Origin: Volutella citrinella | Lineage: Eukaryota > Ascomycota > Sordariomycetes > Hypocreales > Nectriaceae | Assembly (NCBI GenBank): GCA_034401135.1 | Contig: JAWZSP010000006.1 | Coordinates: 4,464,001 to 4,528,000 of the forward strand | Direction of reading: 5' to 3' | Length of the DNA stretch: 64,000 nucleotides | In this document: positions 54,419 to 64,000 of the stretch, in pieces | Position numbering within the stretch: the stretch's first letter is position 1 | Layout: every line of letters begins with the position of its first letter | Notes under the pieces: model-generated | What the model saw: only the letters and a program-made list of their open reading frames with translations | The model's database searches: none | Told to the model about the DNA's origin: nothing | Translations under genes and position numbers: made by a program

Positions 54419-55080
54419 GCTGCTGAATGGGGATGATTTACTTACGAGTAAAGAAACAAAAAAAAGAGGGACAGCTGCAATAATGCTCACGATAACGGTT
54501 AGATGTATTAATATCTTTCACGGTCATAGACTAGCGAAAGCAGGGACACGAGGGCTTGTTCTAAAATAAGACTGTTGGCTTTTATTTTAACCTCGATATC
54601 CTTTAAGCCTAGGCGCGATGGATCACAGCGTGGATACGGAAGGATGGAGGATTCTGTTCCCGGCCCGGCAACACCGACTAAAAGCAGCCCCACTATTGAA
54701 ACAATCGAATTGCCTCTTTTGTCTCTTCTCAGAAGTAAGCCAATAACCAATTTCAGGCCCTACCCACTTTACCCAACCCTGGCCTCCCTGACTGACTTAG
54801 CTTTATAGAGGATGGAGAGATACAGAAGAGAAGGATGTTTGTGAAAAAGGGCTCGATGTACAATTATACATAATTTATTTTAGAATATTACAAAATGAAT
54901 ACCGGTTTGATTGACAAGTCTTGAATACAGGACAAGACCCTGATATCAAGTCGTCTCTCAACCCACCCTAGGTATAGCTAAGCTCCAGGAAATCACATCT
55001 TACATTCTCCAGACCCAACTTAATAGATCAATCCTCAATGGAGACACCGGACGCATAACAGCAATGTGGCCCCCTTCCGG
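54419..55080. other. Intergenic
   Basis: About 0.66 kb between the zincin start and the 3' end of the broken subtilase. No gene seen. Confidence 0.5.
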
Positions 55081-58000
55081 CTACAGTTTCGTTGTTGTGG
55101 TGTCAACTTGACTACGACCAGTTGGGCGGCAAGCACGTGGCTTGATGGTAGGAACCACAGAGCTCGATGTGACCGGAGCCACAGACGACGACACAGTCCC
55201 GGTGGCACTCGAGGTAGGCGAAGCCTCAGACGACGACTCAGTCCCGGTGGCGCTCGATGTGGCCGGAGCGACAGACGACGACACGGTCTCAGTAGTGCTC
55301 ACCTTATCACCAACCACAAACACGTTAGACAGACGTATCTGCCAGTCCTCGATGTTGTTGTAATCACCGTAGTTGCGCAGAGCGCGAGCAAGGATACGGT
55401 ACTCGCCACGCTCGACCTTTCCACCAGTAGAGTAGGTGTCCTCCAGAGTCATGAAGAAGATCTCCGTCGAGCGAGGCTGAAGGTACGAGGGGAATGGACC
55501 GGCGGTGCCCCTCGAGGGGTTCGTCCACTTGGTGCTGCCGACCCAGTTGTCATTGCCGGGCTTGGGGGGGTATTTCCAGTCGCCACGGGTCCAGTTAGCC
55601 CTGACGACGTCGAAGCTAAGCTCACGAGTCGACCAGAGGACGTTGAAATGGAGCTTGGGCAGGGTAGGGAAGGAAAGACGGTGCCGTTTCTGAAGGTCTT
55701 GTCGTCGGCGGCGTAGAAGGCCGGGACACCGTGCTGGAGCTCCCAGCTCTGGGCATCCTTGAGGGAGCCCCTGATGCCATTATAGGTAGCCTTAAGGGAC
55801 TCGCCGTTATCACCGATAACGTGGATGTAGCCACCGTACTGGGCGAGGTATTTCTCGTTCAGATCAGCGGGCTCGGCGAAGGTGAGCTGGACGGTGGCGG
55901 AGCCCTTGGCGGGGATAGTCACGCTGTTCTGGGAGAGCTTGACAGTGGCGAGCACATTGGGGTCGGTGCGGAGGTCTGGGTTACCGTCGATGTAGGCGTC
56001 GCCCTGACCGCGGCTGAGGACAGTTGGGGCCCCTACATGTGTCAGGTTGTAAGTCACCTCGACGCTGTCGGCGTTTTCGATGGTGATGGTGTGCGAGGCG
56101 ACAAAGTTGGCCGTGTCGTTGAGGTTGATGATGGGCGGTACGATGGAAGTGCGGGCCGAGACAACCTTGAGGGCGTCGACGAGACCGGCGCCCTGCTGGC
56201 CGATGGCGCCGTCGGCGGTGGTCCAGTTGGCATGGCGAACGACGTTGCCACTCTGCACGATGCGGCGGTGGACGACAGCGGCAGGGTTGGAGGCCCCGAG
56301 CTTCTTGCGACCGCCGACAGACTGGAAGAAGAGGGCGGCGACGCCAGCAATGTAGGGGGTGGCCATGCTGGTTCCTTCAAGGGCCACCCAGCCGCCGCCG
56401 TACATGGTGAAGGTGGACATGATGTTCTCGCCGGGGCCGACAATGTCGGGCTTCATGCGACCATCGAGCGTGGTGCCCCAGGAACTGAAGGAGCTGGAGT
56501 AGGCGGCTCCACGGTCGTTTCCAGACGATGTCTTCTTGAAGTTGAAGGTGATGGTGTTGCCAGCCGCCTTTTCGTCCTCGATCCACTGGCCATCGTCATA
56601 GTTGAGCGTGGCCACTAGCCGACATGTCTCGTTAGCTTTTGCTTGCCCCGAAACAGAGTCATCTTGAGTCAATACTCACGGCCCTTGGGCTGGTCATCCC
56701 TGTACTTGACCCTCTGGGGAACCTCGAACTCGCGGCCCTTGTGGTTCCAGTAGAAAGCCCATTTGGCGACACCGATGAGCTCGCCGTCCATCAACTGCCA
56801 GCCGTCTTCGCAGACAAGAGCGCGGCCACGGCTTGTCAATAGTCAGCATTTTCAGCACTTTAGTGAGTACATCTAGGTACTATGGCATCCTCAACTCACG
56901 GAAGAACAATGACCTCGTCGTCAGGAACGGTGATATCCTCTAGGCTGTTGCCGCAGATGTCGAAGTCGCGGGAGACATTTGGCAGGTACGCCTTGATGGT
57001 GCCGCTGAGGTCGAAGGGCTGGTTGTCGCTCGGCACGTATTGCTGTTGACATGATTCATGTCAGCTTTGTACGAAGGCCCAAAGGATAATTACAGAAACA
57101 ACTTACCATGACACGGGTCTTGCCACTGCTGGACGTGGCCATGATCTCGTAGCCGATCTGGTTCCTCACAGCAGCGCTGCCCACAGATAGCACACCGGAG
57201 CCATGTGCTGTGTTGGAGGTGAAGAAGGGACCCTCGCTACCCGAGTTGCCGATAGCAGCGACAACAAGAACGCCGGCATCCGTAATGCGGTTGAGGACCT
57301 TGACGACAGGAGACTCGACAAAGCCCGAATCACTGCCGAGTGAGGCGGAAATGATGTCTGGCTTTCCCTCAAAGGCCATCAGGAAAGCTTGGATGATGAA
57401 GTCGCCCGTAGTACTGGGCTCACAGCCGAAGACTTTGTACGACCTCAGGCGGACATCAGGCGCGACGCCGGGAAGCGCCGGCTATGAGCTGCCGATGATG
57501 CCCGCGACGTGGGTGCCGTGGCCGTTGCAGTCCATGGGGTCTGGGTTGGGCTGGATCTCATCGGGCTTGGAGAGTTTGAAGTTGGGACCAACGAGATCAT
57601 AACCGGCCTCGACTCTGAAGCCAGGCCCGAAACCGCGGCCGAGGGCGGGGTGGTTATAGTCCACACCGCTGTCGACGACGGCAACGACGACGCCGGTGCC
57701 GTTGATACCCTTCTCGTGCACCTTGAGGACGTTGGTCAGAAGATGGGGATGGAACTTGCTGAAGTCGGGCTTGGTCATATCCTCGATGTCGCCGGGGGTA
57801 GGGGGGGTGACGTTGGCGGCAGCAGGCGTGGGCACGGTGTAGATCTCGATGGGCCACACGCGCTCGATCTCGCCCAGGCTCTCAATGGCGGCGACATTGC
57901 CGGCCGTGTCGTTGGCGAGATCGAATGACGCACCGTGGAAGAGCTCCGAGGTGAAATTCAGGGCAGGCTTGACCTCGACGCCGACGTTCTTGACGGCGTC

Positions 58001-58292
58001 GTAGAAGCCTCGCGTATCCTACGAAGTGTTATCTGGCGAAAAGAAAGCAGAAGGCAGCTAGCTGATGAAGGGATGACGGGTAGGAGAGATGGGCTCATGT
58101 AGGGGTAATTACCTGAGAGCCATCACGCTTCCTAAACTTGGAAGAACCAGCCGCAGAGAACTCGACAATGTAACGCGCCGGCGCCACAAGCGACGAAGCC
58201 TTGTGGGAGCTCGACTTGTCAGGCAGAGGCAGGTCTCTGGCGAGAGCCAACCCAGCCACGAAAAGAGAAGCAGCGAGAGCCTTGGGAAGCAT
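55081..58292 (-). pseudogene. Large secreted subtilase (S8, PA-domain/Fn3-like type) with nonsense codon and frameshift
   Basis: Exons complement(55081..56614, 56680..56830, 56900..57042, 57107..58018, 58113..58292). Signal peptide (MLPKALAASLFVAGLALA), I9 propeptide, then S8 motifs: Asp in VVDSGVD, His in NGHGTH, Asn in AAIGNSG, a PA insert (RGRALVCEDGW) and Ser in GTSMATPYIAG, followed by a long beta-rich C-terminal region and a Ser/Thr repeat tail. In-frame TAG at 57482-57484 (SS*PALPG) stops the protein before the oxyanion Asn and catalytic Ser. A one-base loss near 55680 shifts the frame after FRNGTV; the true frame resumes as FPTLPKLHFNVLW. A CAG to TAG change in CpA context would fit RIP or deamination, but assembly error is possible. 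Confidence 0.8.
55160..55290. repeat. Ser/Thr-coding tandem repeat in subtilase tail
   Basis: About three imperfect ~48 bp units (GACGACGACACAGTCCCGGT-type), encoding SSSVAPATSSATGTE-like repeats. Probably an O-glycosylated stalk in the ancestral protein. Confidence 0.7.
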
Positions 58293-60720
58293 CTTGCCAA
58301 GAACCGAAGGAAGAGTCGGTTAGGGGACAACTGACCAGGTGGCGGATGGTTGGTCAGAAGAGGCCAAGCAAAAAGACGCAGGAAAATGCCAATTCTTTAT
58401 GTATCTCCCGATGCAACTCGCCAATGCTTGTCGGCTCGTATCTCCGCGCCGGCCGATGCAAGCTCTTATTGGCATCCACCTGCGGCGTGCATGATCGATC
58501 AGGCCATGTTGCCCACCTTCCTGGACCGTCATCGGAAGCAAGGCCGTGAATGTGATGCTGCAGGAAACCTTGATCAGATTAGATCCATCAGATAAGATCA
58601 GGCCTTAACTAGGGCGGGGCTACGGTACGGTACACTGGGGCTGCAGGGGGTCGATTCGACGGGTAAATCCGAGGAAGGTATGGCGTTCTGCTCGAGCCGT
58701 GACCATCCGGCTTTGACTCAGCGGGTCGTTGACGCACAAGATGCCATATTCAGGAACAGGCCCGGGTACCTGGCTTGGCACTTATGTTATGCACGACTTT
58801 CGCTCGCAATGCTACCTTCCGTACGCTCGTGGCAATTGATCCAGAGTGCGCTGTAAGTCTGTGCCTTTATACCTCAATACGCTTCCGCACGCCTTTGTAT
58901 TCACTATTGCCACCTTTGCGCGAACATCATCTCCTTTCTTGCGCGAAGCGCTGCTATAACAGCTGCCTGCAAGCACTGTAAGTGCCAACCCAACTCCTAG
59001 CGAGCCGATATAGTCTCGCTTTTCAACTGTCAATTAGTTAGTAGGAACGCACTAAGTACAAGGAATGGGCGGCCCAAAAGGCGCATGTGAATGAAAGTGG
59101 TTAACAGAAGCTGGAAAAAGTGGTCAACAGACTTAGTGCTATGCCTTACCGGTATTTCTCCGCTCTCCACTAGGCCGCTCTAAGGTCAAATTACCGCAAT
59201 AATGCCATCGCGTGATGCGAAGTGCCATGTCGCTTAACCGAACCAGCCGGCTGATACGAGCCAGCCTATAGTTATCCCTAGTTTACAGTTACACATAAGT
59301 GGGACCTTTGGGCCACCTTCTTGGAGGTGACGAGGTGCACTGGATTTTACTGCTACCCACACAGTCCAATGTGCAGACCCTCAAGCCTTGCATTGCATTC
59401 CTTCCACTGTCCACCTTTGTCCACTGGATCATCTTGGAAACTTTGCCAGACCTGTCAGTGCGGTATGGATAAACGATTCTGTCCCATCAGACAGCCAGCG
59501 AGATAAATCCAGATGGGCGGTCCTATGCTCTGAAAGCTACGCTCAATTGGAGTGCTTAGGGTACATGTATACAACCGAGGTTGAGCACAATCCTTTCGCG
59601 TCTTCTGCCAACATCACCCCGGCTGTCGAGGTACCAATTGTTACCACTCGGGAGATACACTTCTCGACTGACGAGCTGGTTAGTTTTAAAGCTGCCGCTA
59701 CGCCACCGGATGGAAGCTCCTAGGTGCCTACTTTCTCTGTGCTGTCGGCACAGAGATGGCAGCGCACTCGGATTGCACGATCAAAACATGGCTAATCTAC
59801 TGGGACAATCGCCTCCCAATCATTGAAATCGTCCTCCTACACGACCATCGGCTTTTCTTCACAGCTCGATTACCGCCGCGATATTTCCCGAGCTCTGTTG
59901 TCACACCTTCGGTTCACTGTGCGGTTGATGACCTCTCCAACAAGCCACTATGGCATGTTGCTCAAGCGGTCCATGGCTGCAGACGATGTTCGTAGCTTAG
60001 CCCTTTCTCTCGGCCAGGTATGTTTTTACAGACCGATTTTACAAGGTCGCGGCATTTGCCAGCACGAGCCAAAAACTTGAGGCTCTCCAATTTGTGTGAA
60101 GGCTCAGCCACCTCCGGGCAACTGAAGGGTGCTGCCGGAGCATCGGAGTCCAGACGGAGCCTTGCAGCCCAGCCTCATCTGTTGCACCCCTCAAGAGCAA
60201 ATTTGAAACGCGAAAGCTCCGAAAACTTTGCAGCAATACGTTTGCAAAACGGCCATCTCAACCACGTTGGTCTCCGCGCCCTCCTGTGGGCAAACCCGGA
60301 CCATCTCTCTTGTAACTATTCCCTTCGTGTGAAACTATCCAAGTACATATATAATAAGCTTATGAGTTCGTGGTGAGACAAGCGAGCATGCATAAGTGGT
60401 GCTCAAGTGCACACATGCACTATGGATGCCATAGCCTTAGTGATTGCGCACTGCGGATGTCCGCTCGGAGTAAGCAGCATATACCCAACCTAGCGCTGCT
60501 AATTTTAGTGCTTGGGATAACTTCATGAGGGAATATGCTATTGCACCGATGCAAGTAAAATCGCACATATAAGATGCTCGTCTTTCCGCGGAAAGGACAT
60601 TGGCACTACAGACACCGACCGACAAGACTAACCGACTAGTTATATAACGAACGCGCCTGCTCAACCACAACCCATTCTCATTTCTATTATCACACCTCCA
60701 GCACCTGCCTATCATCAATC
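58293..60720. other. Long intergenic region, no gene recognised
   Basis: About 2.4 kb. The left end is the broken subtilase promoter. Between 59.5 and 60.1 kb there are overlapping + strand frames with frequent stops (for example IHFSTDELVSFKAAATP), possibly a remnant of an unidentified gene. No domain recognised. Confidence 0.4.
60640..60648 (+). promoter_or_regulatory. TATA-like box upstream of small secreted protein
   Basis: TTATATAAC about 75 bp before the ATG at 60721, well placed for a core promoter. Confidence 0.4.
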
Positions 60721-61604
60721 ATGAAGCTTACAACCATTGCCGTTTTCTTCTCCTCCATTCTATCCCTGTCGCCTCTCTGCCTAGGCGCTGCTGTTGTGGA
60801 GCCCCCAGGAGCGAATGCCGAGGAAGCTCACGCAGGCTTCGACAACGTCGCTCTATATAGTCTCGAGAACTTCGAGCATAATAGCAACAGTACCAACATA
60901 GGGAAGCGAACCAATGTCAAGTTACGTAAGCAGGTTAAAGTATAGCAAATGGAGTGCTAACAGTTTTTCTTCTAGGTAAATGCAAAGGCGTTTTGAATAG
61001 AAGCAAGATAGTTTGGAGAAATAGCAAATTGGTCTATAAGAAAGCTAAGCCCACCATTCAGTGTATAGATGATATACAGACAGTGTTTATAGGTTTCAGC
61101 CTAAGATTCATTTTAACTTATACTTAGCAAGCAGTTGATGCTATCAGTAAGCAGGATTTATCAACTGCTACTTATATATGCCCTCAGCACTAACCTTTCT
61201 GCAGCTGGAATAATCAAGAAGAGGTCTAATGAGAACAAATGCGAGATTATTAAGGGAGCATTTGGCCCAGACGGGGAGATTACATATTCATACCATGTTT
61301 GTGGTCACTTCCTCGCCTTCCTATAATACTTATTAACGCCGCTCGAGGCCACTAGAAAAAGCTGCGATACGACCGCACAGATCGCGACCATCTCAGGCGC
61401 GATTATAAAGCAAATCCAGATGACGGTAGCAGGCTAAGTGGACAAACCTGCATGGCCCTTACCCATGGTGGCACATGGACTGGATACCTCAATTTTGGGT
61501 ATACTGGTAGCTTCGACGACCAGAAGTCGTGCAATAAAAGGACAGTTAGCACTTTTGAGAAAGCCCAGTGCTCTAGCGGCGGGGAGGACGACAGGAACGC
61601 CTAG
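60721..61604 (+). pseudogene. Small secreted cysteine-containing protein, decayed
   Basis: A signal peptide (MKLTTIAVFFSSILSLSPLC, residues 1-23) and a propeptide-like segment ending in GKR start the gene. Introns at 60926-60975 and, probably, near 61150-61205 interrupt it. Downstream coding-like segments (SYHVCGHFLAFL; CDTTAQIATISGAI; CMALTHGGTWTGYLNFG) are separated by an in-frame TAA and a one-base frame change near 61412. The layout (signal peptide, dibasic processing, paired Cys) suggests a small secreted effector- or killer-protein-like family, but I cannot name it. As it stands the frame is broken. Confidence 0.5.
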
Positions 61605-62123
61605 TTGTAAGAGCTGAAACAGAGCATGCTCTGCAATTGGTTAATGATGGCCGGTGTGTTGTCTTCTGGAGTTGACACAGGACTGGATACAGTTGGACAT
61701 GGAATGGGGATTGAGGAGTTTATTCAACATATTACCCCTGTCATGGACCCGTAGGGAGGGCACTGAAAATACAGTATTGTAAGATCAAATTTACACTGCG
61801 ACTCTTGCAGCTCTCTTATTTAGGTTAGCGTCTTATTGACTTGGCATGATCCGTCGACACCTGGGAAGTGAGCACTGGACGCCAGATTTACTCGCACCCC
61901 CCACTAAACCATTCGACTTCACCGAATTGTGCGGCGAATGGCGGAGTTTGCGGAGTGAACACAACGCTCGAAGCGCTTTTCCGCAAGGCCCGCACTATTA
62001 CGCTGGATCGTATTTAAGCTGGCAACTCAAGACCCGATTGAATCAAACTGCTATATCGACGATTCCAAGCATTTTCAGTCACCACACCTCCTCGACCGCC
62101 GCCAGCAAACCTCTGAAGCAACC
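61605..62123. other. Intergenic
   Basis: About 0.5 kb; no gene seen. Promoter of the ADH-like gene. Confidence 0.45.
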
Positions 62124-63208
62124 ATGAGCGTCCCAATGGCGAAAAGCGCCGCCCTCATGCCAATGAAGTTGGCAAAGTTGTCTTGCACGACCTTGCAGCC
62201 CCGGAGCCGCAGGAGGGCGAAATTCTTGTCAGGGTCTTATACTCGGGCATCAATCTATCTGATGTACGAAGCCTTGAATTCTTCGGCCTGACACATTATG
62301 TCATTGGCGGGGAATTTTGCGGCCAGGTCCTCGAAACTCCAAATTTGGCCAAGGCCCCTTTCAAGGCTGGCGATATCATTGCCGGCGTTATGCCTGGCGG
62401 TATCCATCGAGCAACACGACACGGTGCACACCAAGAGTACATCGCTATCCCTCCGTCCTGGGCTACCAAGGTGCCCGACAACGTTCCGCTACAGGCGGCT
62501 GCTGGCCTTGGCATCGTTGTGCAAACTGCAGCCGATGCGCTCTTCAACCGACTCCGCATTCCCCTGCCGCCAAGCGTGGCCCTGGCCACCGAGAGCACGC
62601 CTGCCCCGGAGGGGACTCTGGTGGTCTGGGGCGGCGCCACCGGCGTCGGGATGGCTGCTATCCAGCTCGCGCGCGCCAGCCGTGTTCCTACAATTGTAGC
62701 GATAGCATCCGCCAAGCGACACAACTTCCTCAAGTCTCTAGGTGCGACTCAGTGCTTTGACTACCACGACGAGAACGTTGTCAACAAGGTCAGGACAGCA
62801 TTGAAAGAAACCAAGGGCACAATCTGGGCCTTTGACGCCCTTGGGTCTATTGCCGATCCGGTTTCGCAGGATATCCTTGCAAGCGCCATCCCGGCACACG
62901 ACAAGGTCCGCAGGGTGACTGTATTGATAAGCCCGCATGACGGGTTCGAAATCTGTCTGGGCGGTCGCAGTTCTGATACCGCCTTCGATCTGCCAGATGG
63001 CACACAACTGTTTTTCCCCAAGGACATGGAAGCAGCTCATACGTTGCGGCGCGTGTTGGAGTGGGTTCTGGAGCAATACAGTGCAGAGTACGTGCCAACG
63101 CCCACTCGCGTGGTCGAGGGTTCAGCCAAAGACGTCATAGATGAGCTCTACAAGATGTTTGAGATGGCCAACTTCGGCAAGCTCCTGTTGAAGCACCCCC
63201 TGAAATGA
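62124..63208 (+). CDS. Enoyl-reductase/alcohol dehydrogenase family, apparent N-terminal frameshift
   Basis: The main frame runs from about 62160 to TGA 63208 (about 340 residues): NEVGKVVLHDLAAPEP, GEILVRVLYSGINLSDVRS (GroES-like domain), GAHQEYIAIP, the NADPH Rossmann VVWGGATGVGMAAIQLARA, and a FGKLLLKHPLK end. No catalytic zinc cysteine pattern, as in ToxD-like and stand-alone trans-enoyl reductases. All upstream ATGs (62124, 62136, 62157) are one base out of frame. The 62124 frame reads MSVPMAKSAALMP, a sensible family N-terminus, and would join the main frame if one base were present near 62160. So this is either a young pseudogene or a sequence error. Confidence 0.7.
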
Positions 63209-63750
63209 AGCTGCGGCGGCGGATAAATGCGAGAGAGACTACAGTAGAATACTTTGCTGCGTATAGATACGAGTGAATAGATACGAGTGAATAGATACGA
63301 GTGAAGCCCGCGATTCGCGCTGGGTGTAGCATCAGACGGCTTCTAAAAAGTTCAGAGCAGAAAACACTTTCATCACTACTTTGGCCAGCGCCGCTTGAGA
63401 TGTATTGGGCTAAACACGTCCTGAAGTTTCGTGCTTTTGAGACTATACAATATCTCGACGCCTCAGCTTGAGTGCAATTACAGAGCATCGTGGTTTGCAC
63501 ATACCGTAGAATCGACACAAATATTGGCTTGAAATGTTGGGGCAGTCTTGGACATCCCTAAAATTGCCCAGTAGTACCCGCCATGGGGCCAACATATCAC
63601 ATCAACCAACATCTTGTCTCAGGGCCAAAGGCTTGCGGAGATTACTGGTTTCAAAAACGTATGACTTGCATAGAAACTTGTGTTATACCTTTCAGCCTTC
63701 AAATACTGCACGGAATAATTTATCCGATTGCAGCCCGGCCCAAGTACGAA
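63209..63750. other. Intergenic between convergent genes
   Basis: About 0.54 kb with a short tandem repeat at 63263-63304 and no gene. Confidence 0.5.
63263..63304. repeat. Tandem repeat, 14 bp unit x3
   Basis: Three head-to-tail copies of ATAGATACGAGTGA just after the ADH-like stop codon. Confidence 0.9.
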
Positions 63751-64000
63751 CTAAACAAATAGCTTGACTTTAAGCTTGTCCTCAGCTACGATCCAGTCCT
63801 GCTTCCCCATCAGCTCGGGGAGATCCCATGTCACGTTAATGTATCGACCCGCCAACCAATCTCGCTTCTCGGACGTCAAGTAGACGATAGAGTCTCCAGC
63901 CAGTTCAGGTTTGTCAGAAAATACTGGATATGCCGTTAGTACTATGCCGTGCTGCAGATTGGATGATCCAAGGGTCAATTGTTGCTGTGCTTACTTACCT
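63751..64000 (-). CDS. Short-chain dehydrogenase/reductase, 3' end (partial)
   Basis: The last exon 63751-63923 plus two bases of the preceding exon (63999-64000) across a 75 bp intron (GTAAGT...TCCAG). The ~57 residues (FSDKPELAGDSIVYLTSEKR, then WLAGRYINVTWD and KVKLFV) match the C-terminal end of fungal SDRs often seen in secondary-metabolite or detoxification gene sets. The catalytic region lies beyond the window. It converges on the ADH-like gene, which could be a functional partner. Confidence 0.7.

Noticed and set aside
55731..56618. Long plus-strand open frame opposite the broken subtilase
   Set aside because: It is the complement of a GC-rich coding exon whose minus-strand frame carries the subtilase motifs.
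59388..60080. Plus-strand frames that might be a gene remnant
   Set aside because: Stops in every frame and no family match; listed only as unrecognised intergenic sequence.

Overview
The window comes from a filamentous ascomycete (Pezizomycotina). The evidence is short GT-AG introns (about 46-114 bp), two Zn2Cys6 regulators, fungal-type MFS carriers, HeLo-like/DUF7580 proteins, a chitin deacetylase and several secreted proteases. The secreted hydrolases would suit a hypocrealean, insect- or nematode-associated fungus, but that placement is inference. Exon structures were read by eye from splice signals and checked for reading-frame closure.

Layout. 1-0.4 kb: 3' end of an enoyl-reductase/ADH-like gene. 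1.8-6.9 kb: proteins resembling the incompatibility/NLR neighbourhood (a small helical protein, a HeLo-like protein whose first exon is only the start codon, and a DUF7580-type protein). 7.8-14.7 kb: chitin deacetylase, a large secreted subtilase, and a hydrophilic LEA-like repeat protein. 14.8-21.5 kb: Zn2Cys6 regulator, M20 amidohydrolase and Dal5-like MFS carrier, the last two divergent. 22.0-24.1 kb: broken alkylsulfatase abutting a GC-rich minisatellite.

24.2-50.1 kb is the most interesting part. Twelve consecutive genes form a candidate catabolic cluster: flavocytochrome-b2-like hydroxyacid dehydrogenase, acetoacetyl-CoA synthetase, DUF3237 protein, SDR, Baeyer-Villiger monooxygenase, CTF1/Far-like regulator, HSL-type esterase, 3-hydroxyacyl-CoA dehydrogenase, malate synthase, acetyl-CoA acetyltransferase, AttM-type lactonase and an MFS carrier. 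Together they could oxidise a secondary alcohol or ketone to an ester or lactone, hydrolyse it, activate and thiolyse the acid to acetyl-CoA, and assimilate that by the glyoxylate route. CCTCGG/CCGAGG, the site known for FarA/FarB-type regulators, lies in every promoter region of this block.

50.1-63.2 kb is gene-poor and looks eroded: carboxylesterase remnant, zincin with a frameshift, large subtilase with a nonsense codon plus a frameshift, decayed small secreted protein, and an ADH-like gene with an N-terminal frameshift. Some single-base lesions could be assembly errors. The right edge holds the 3' end of an SDR gene.
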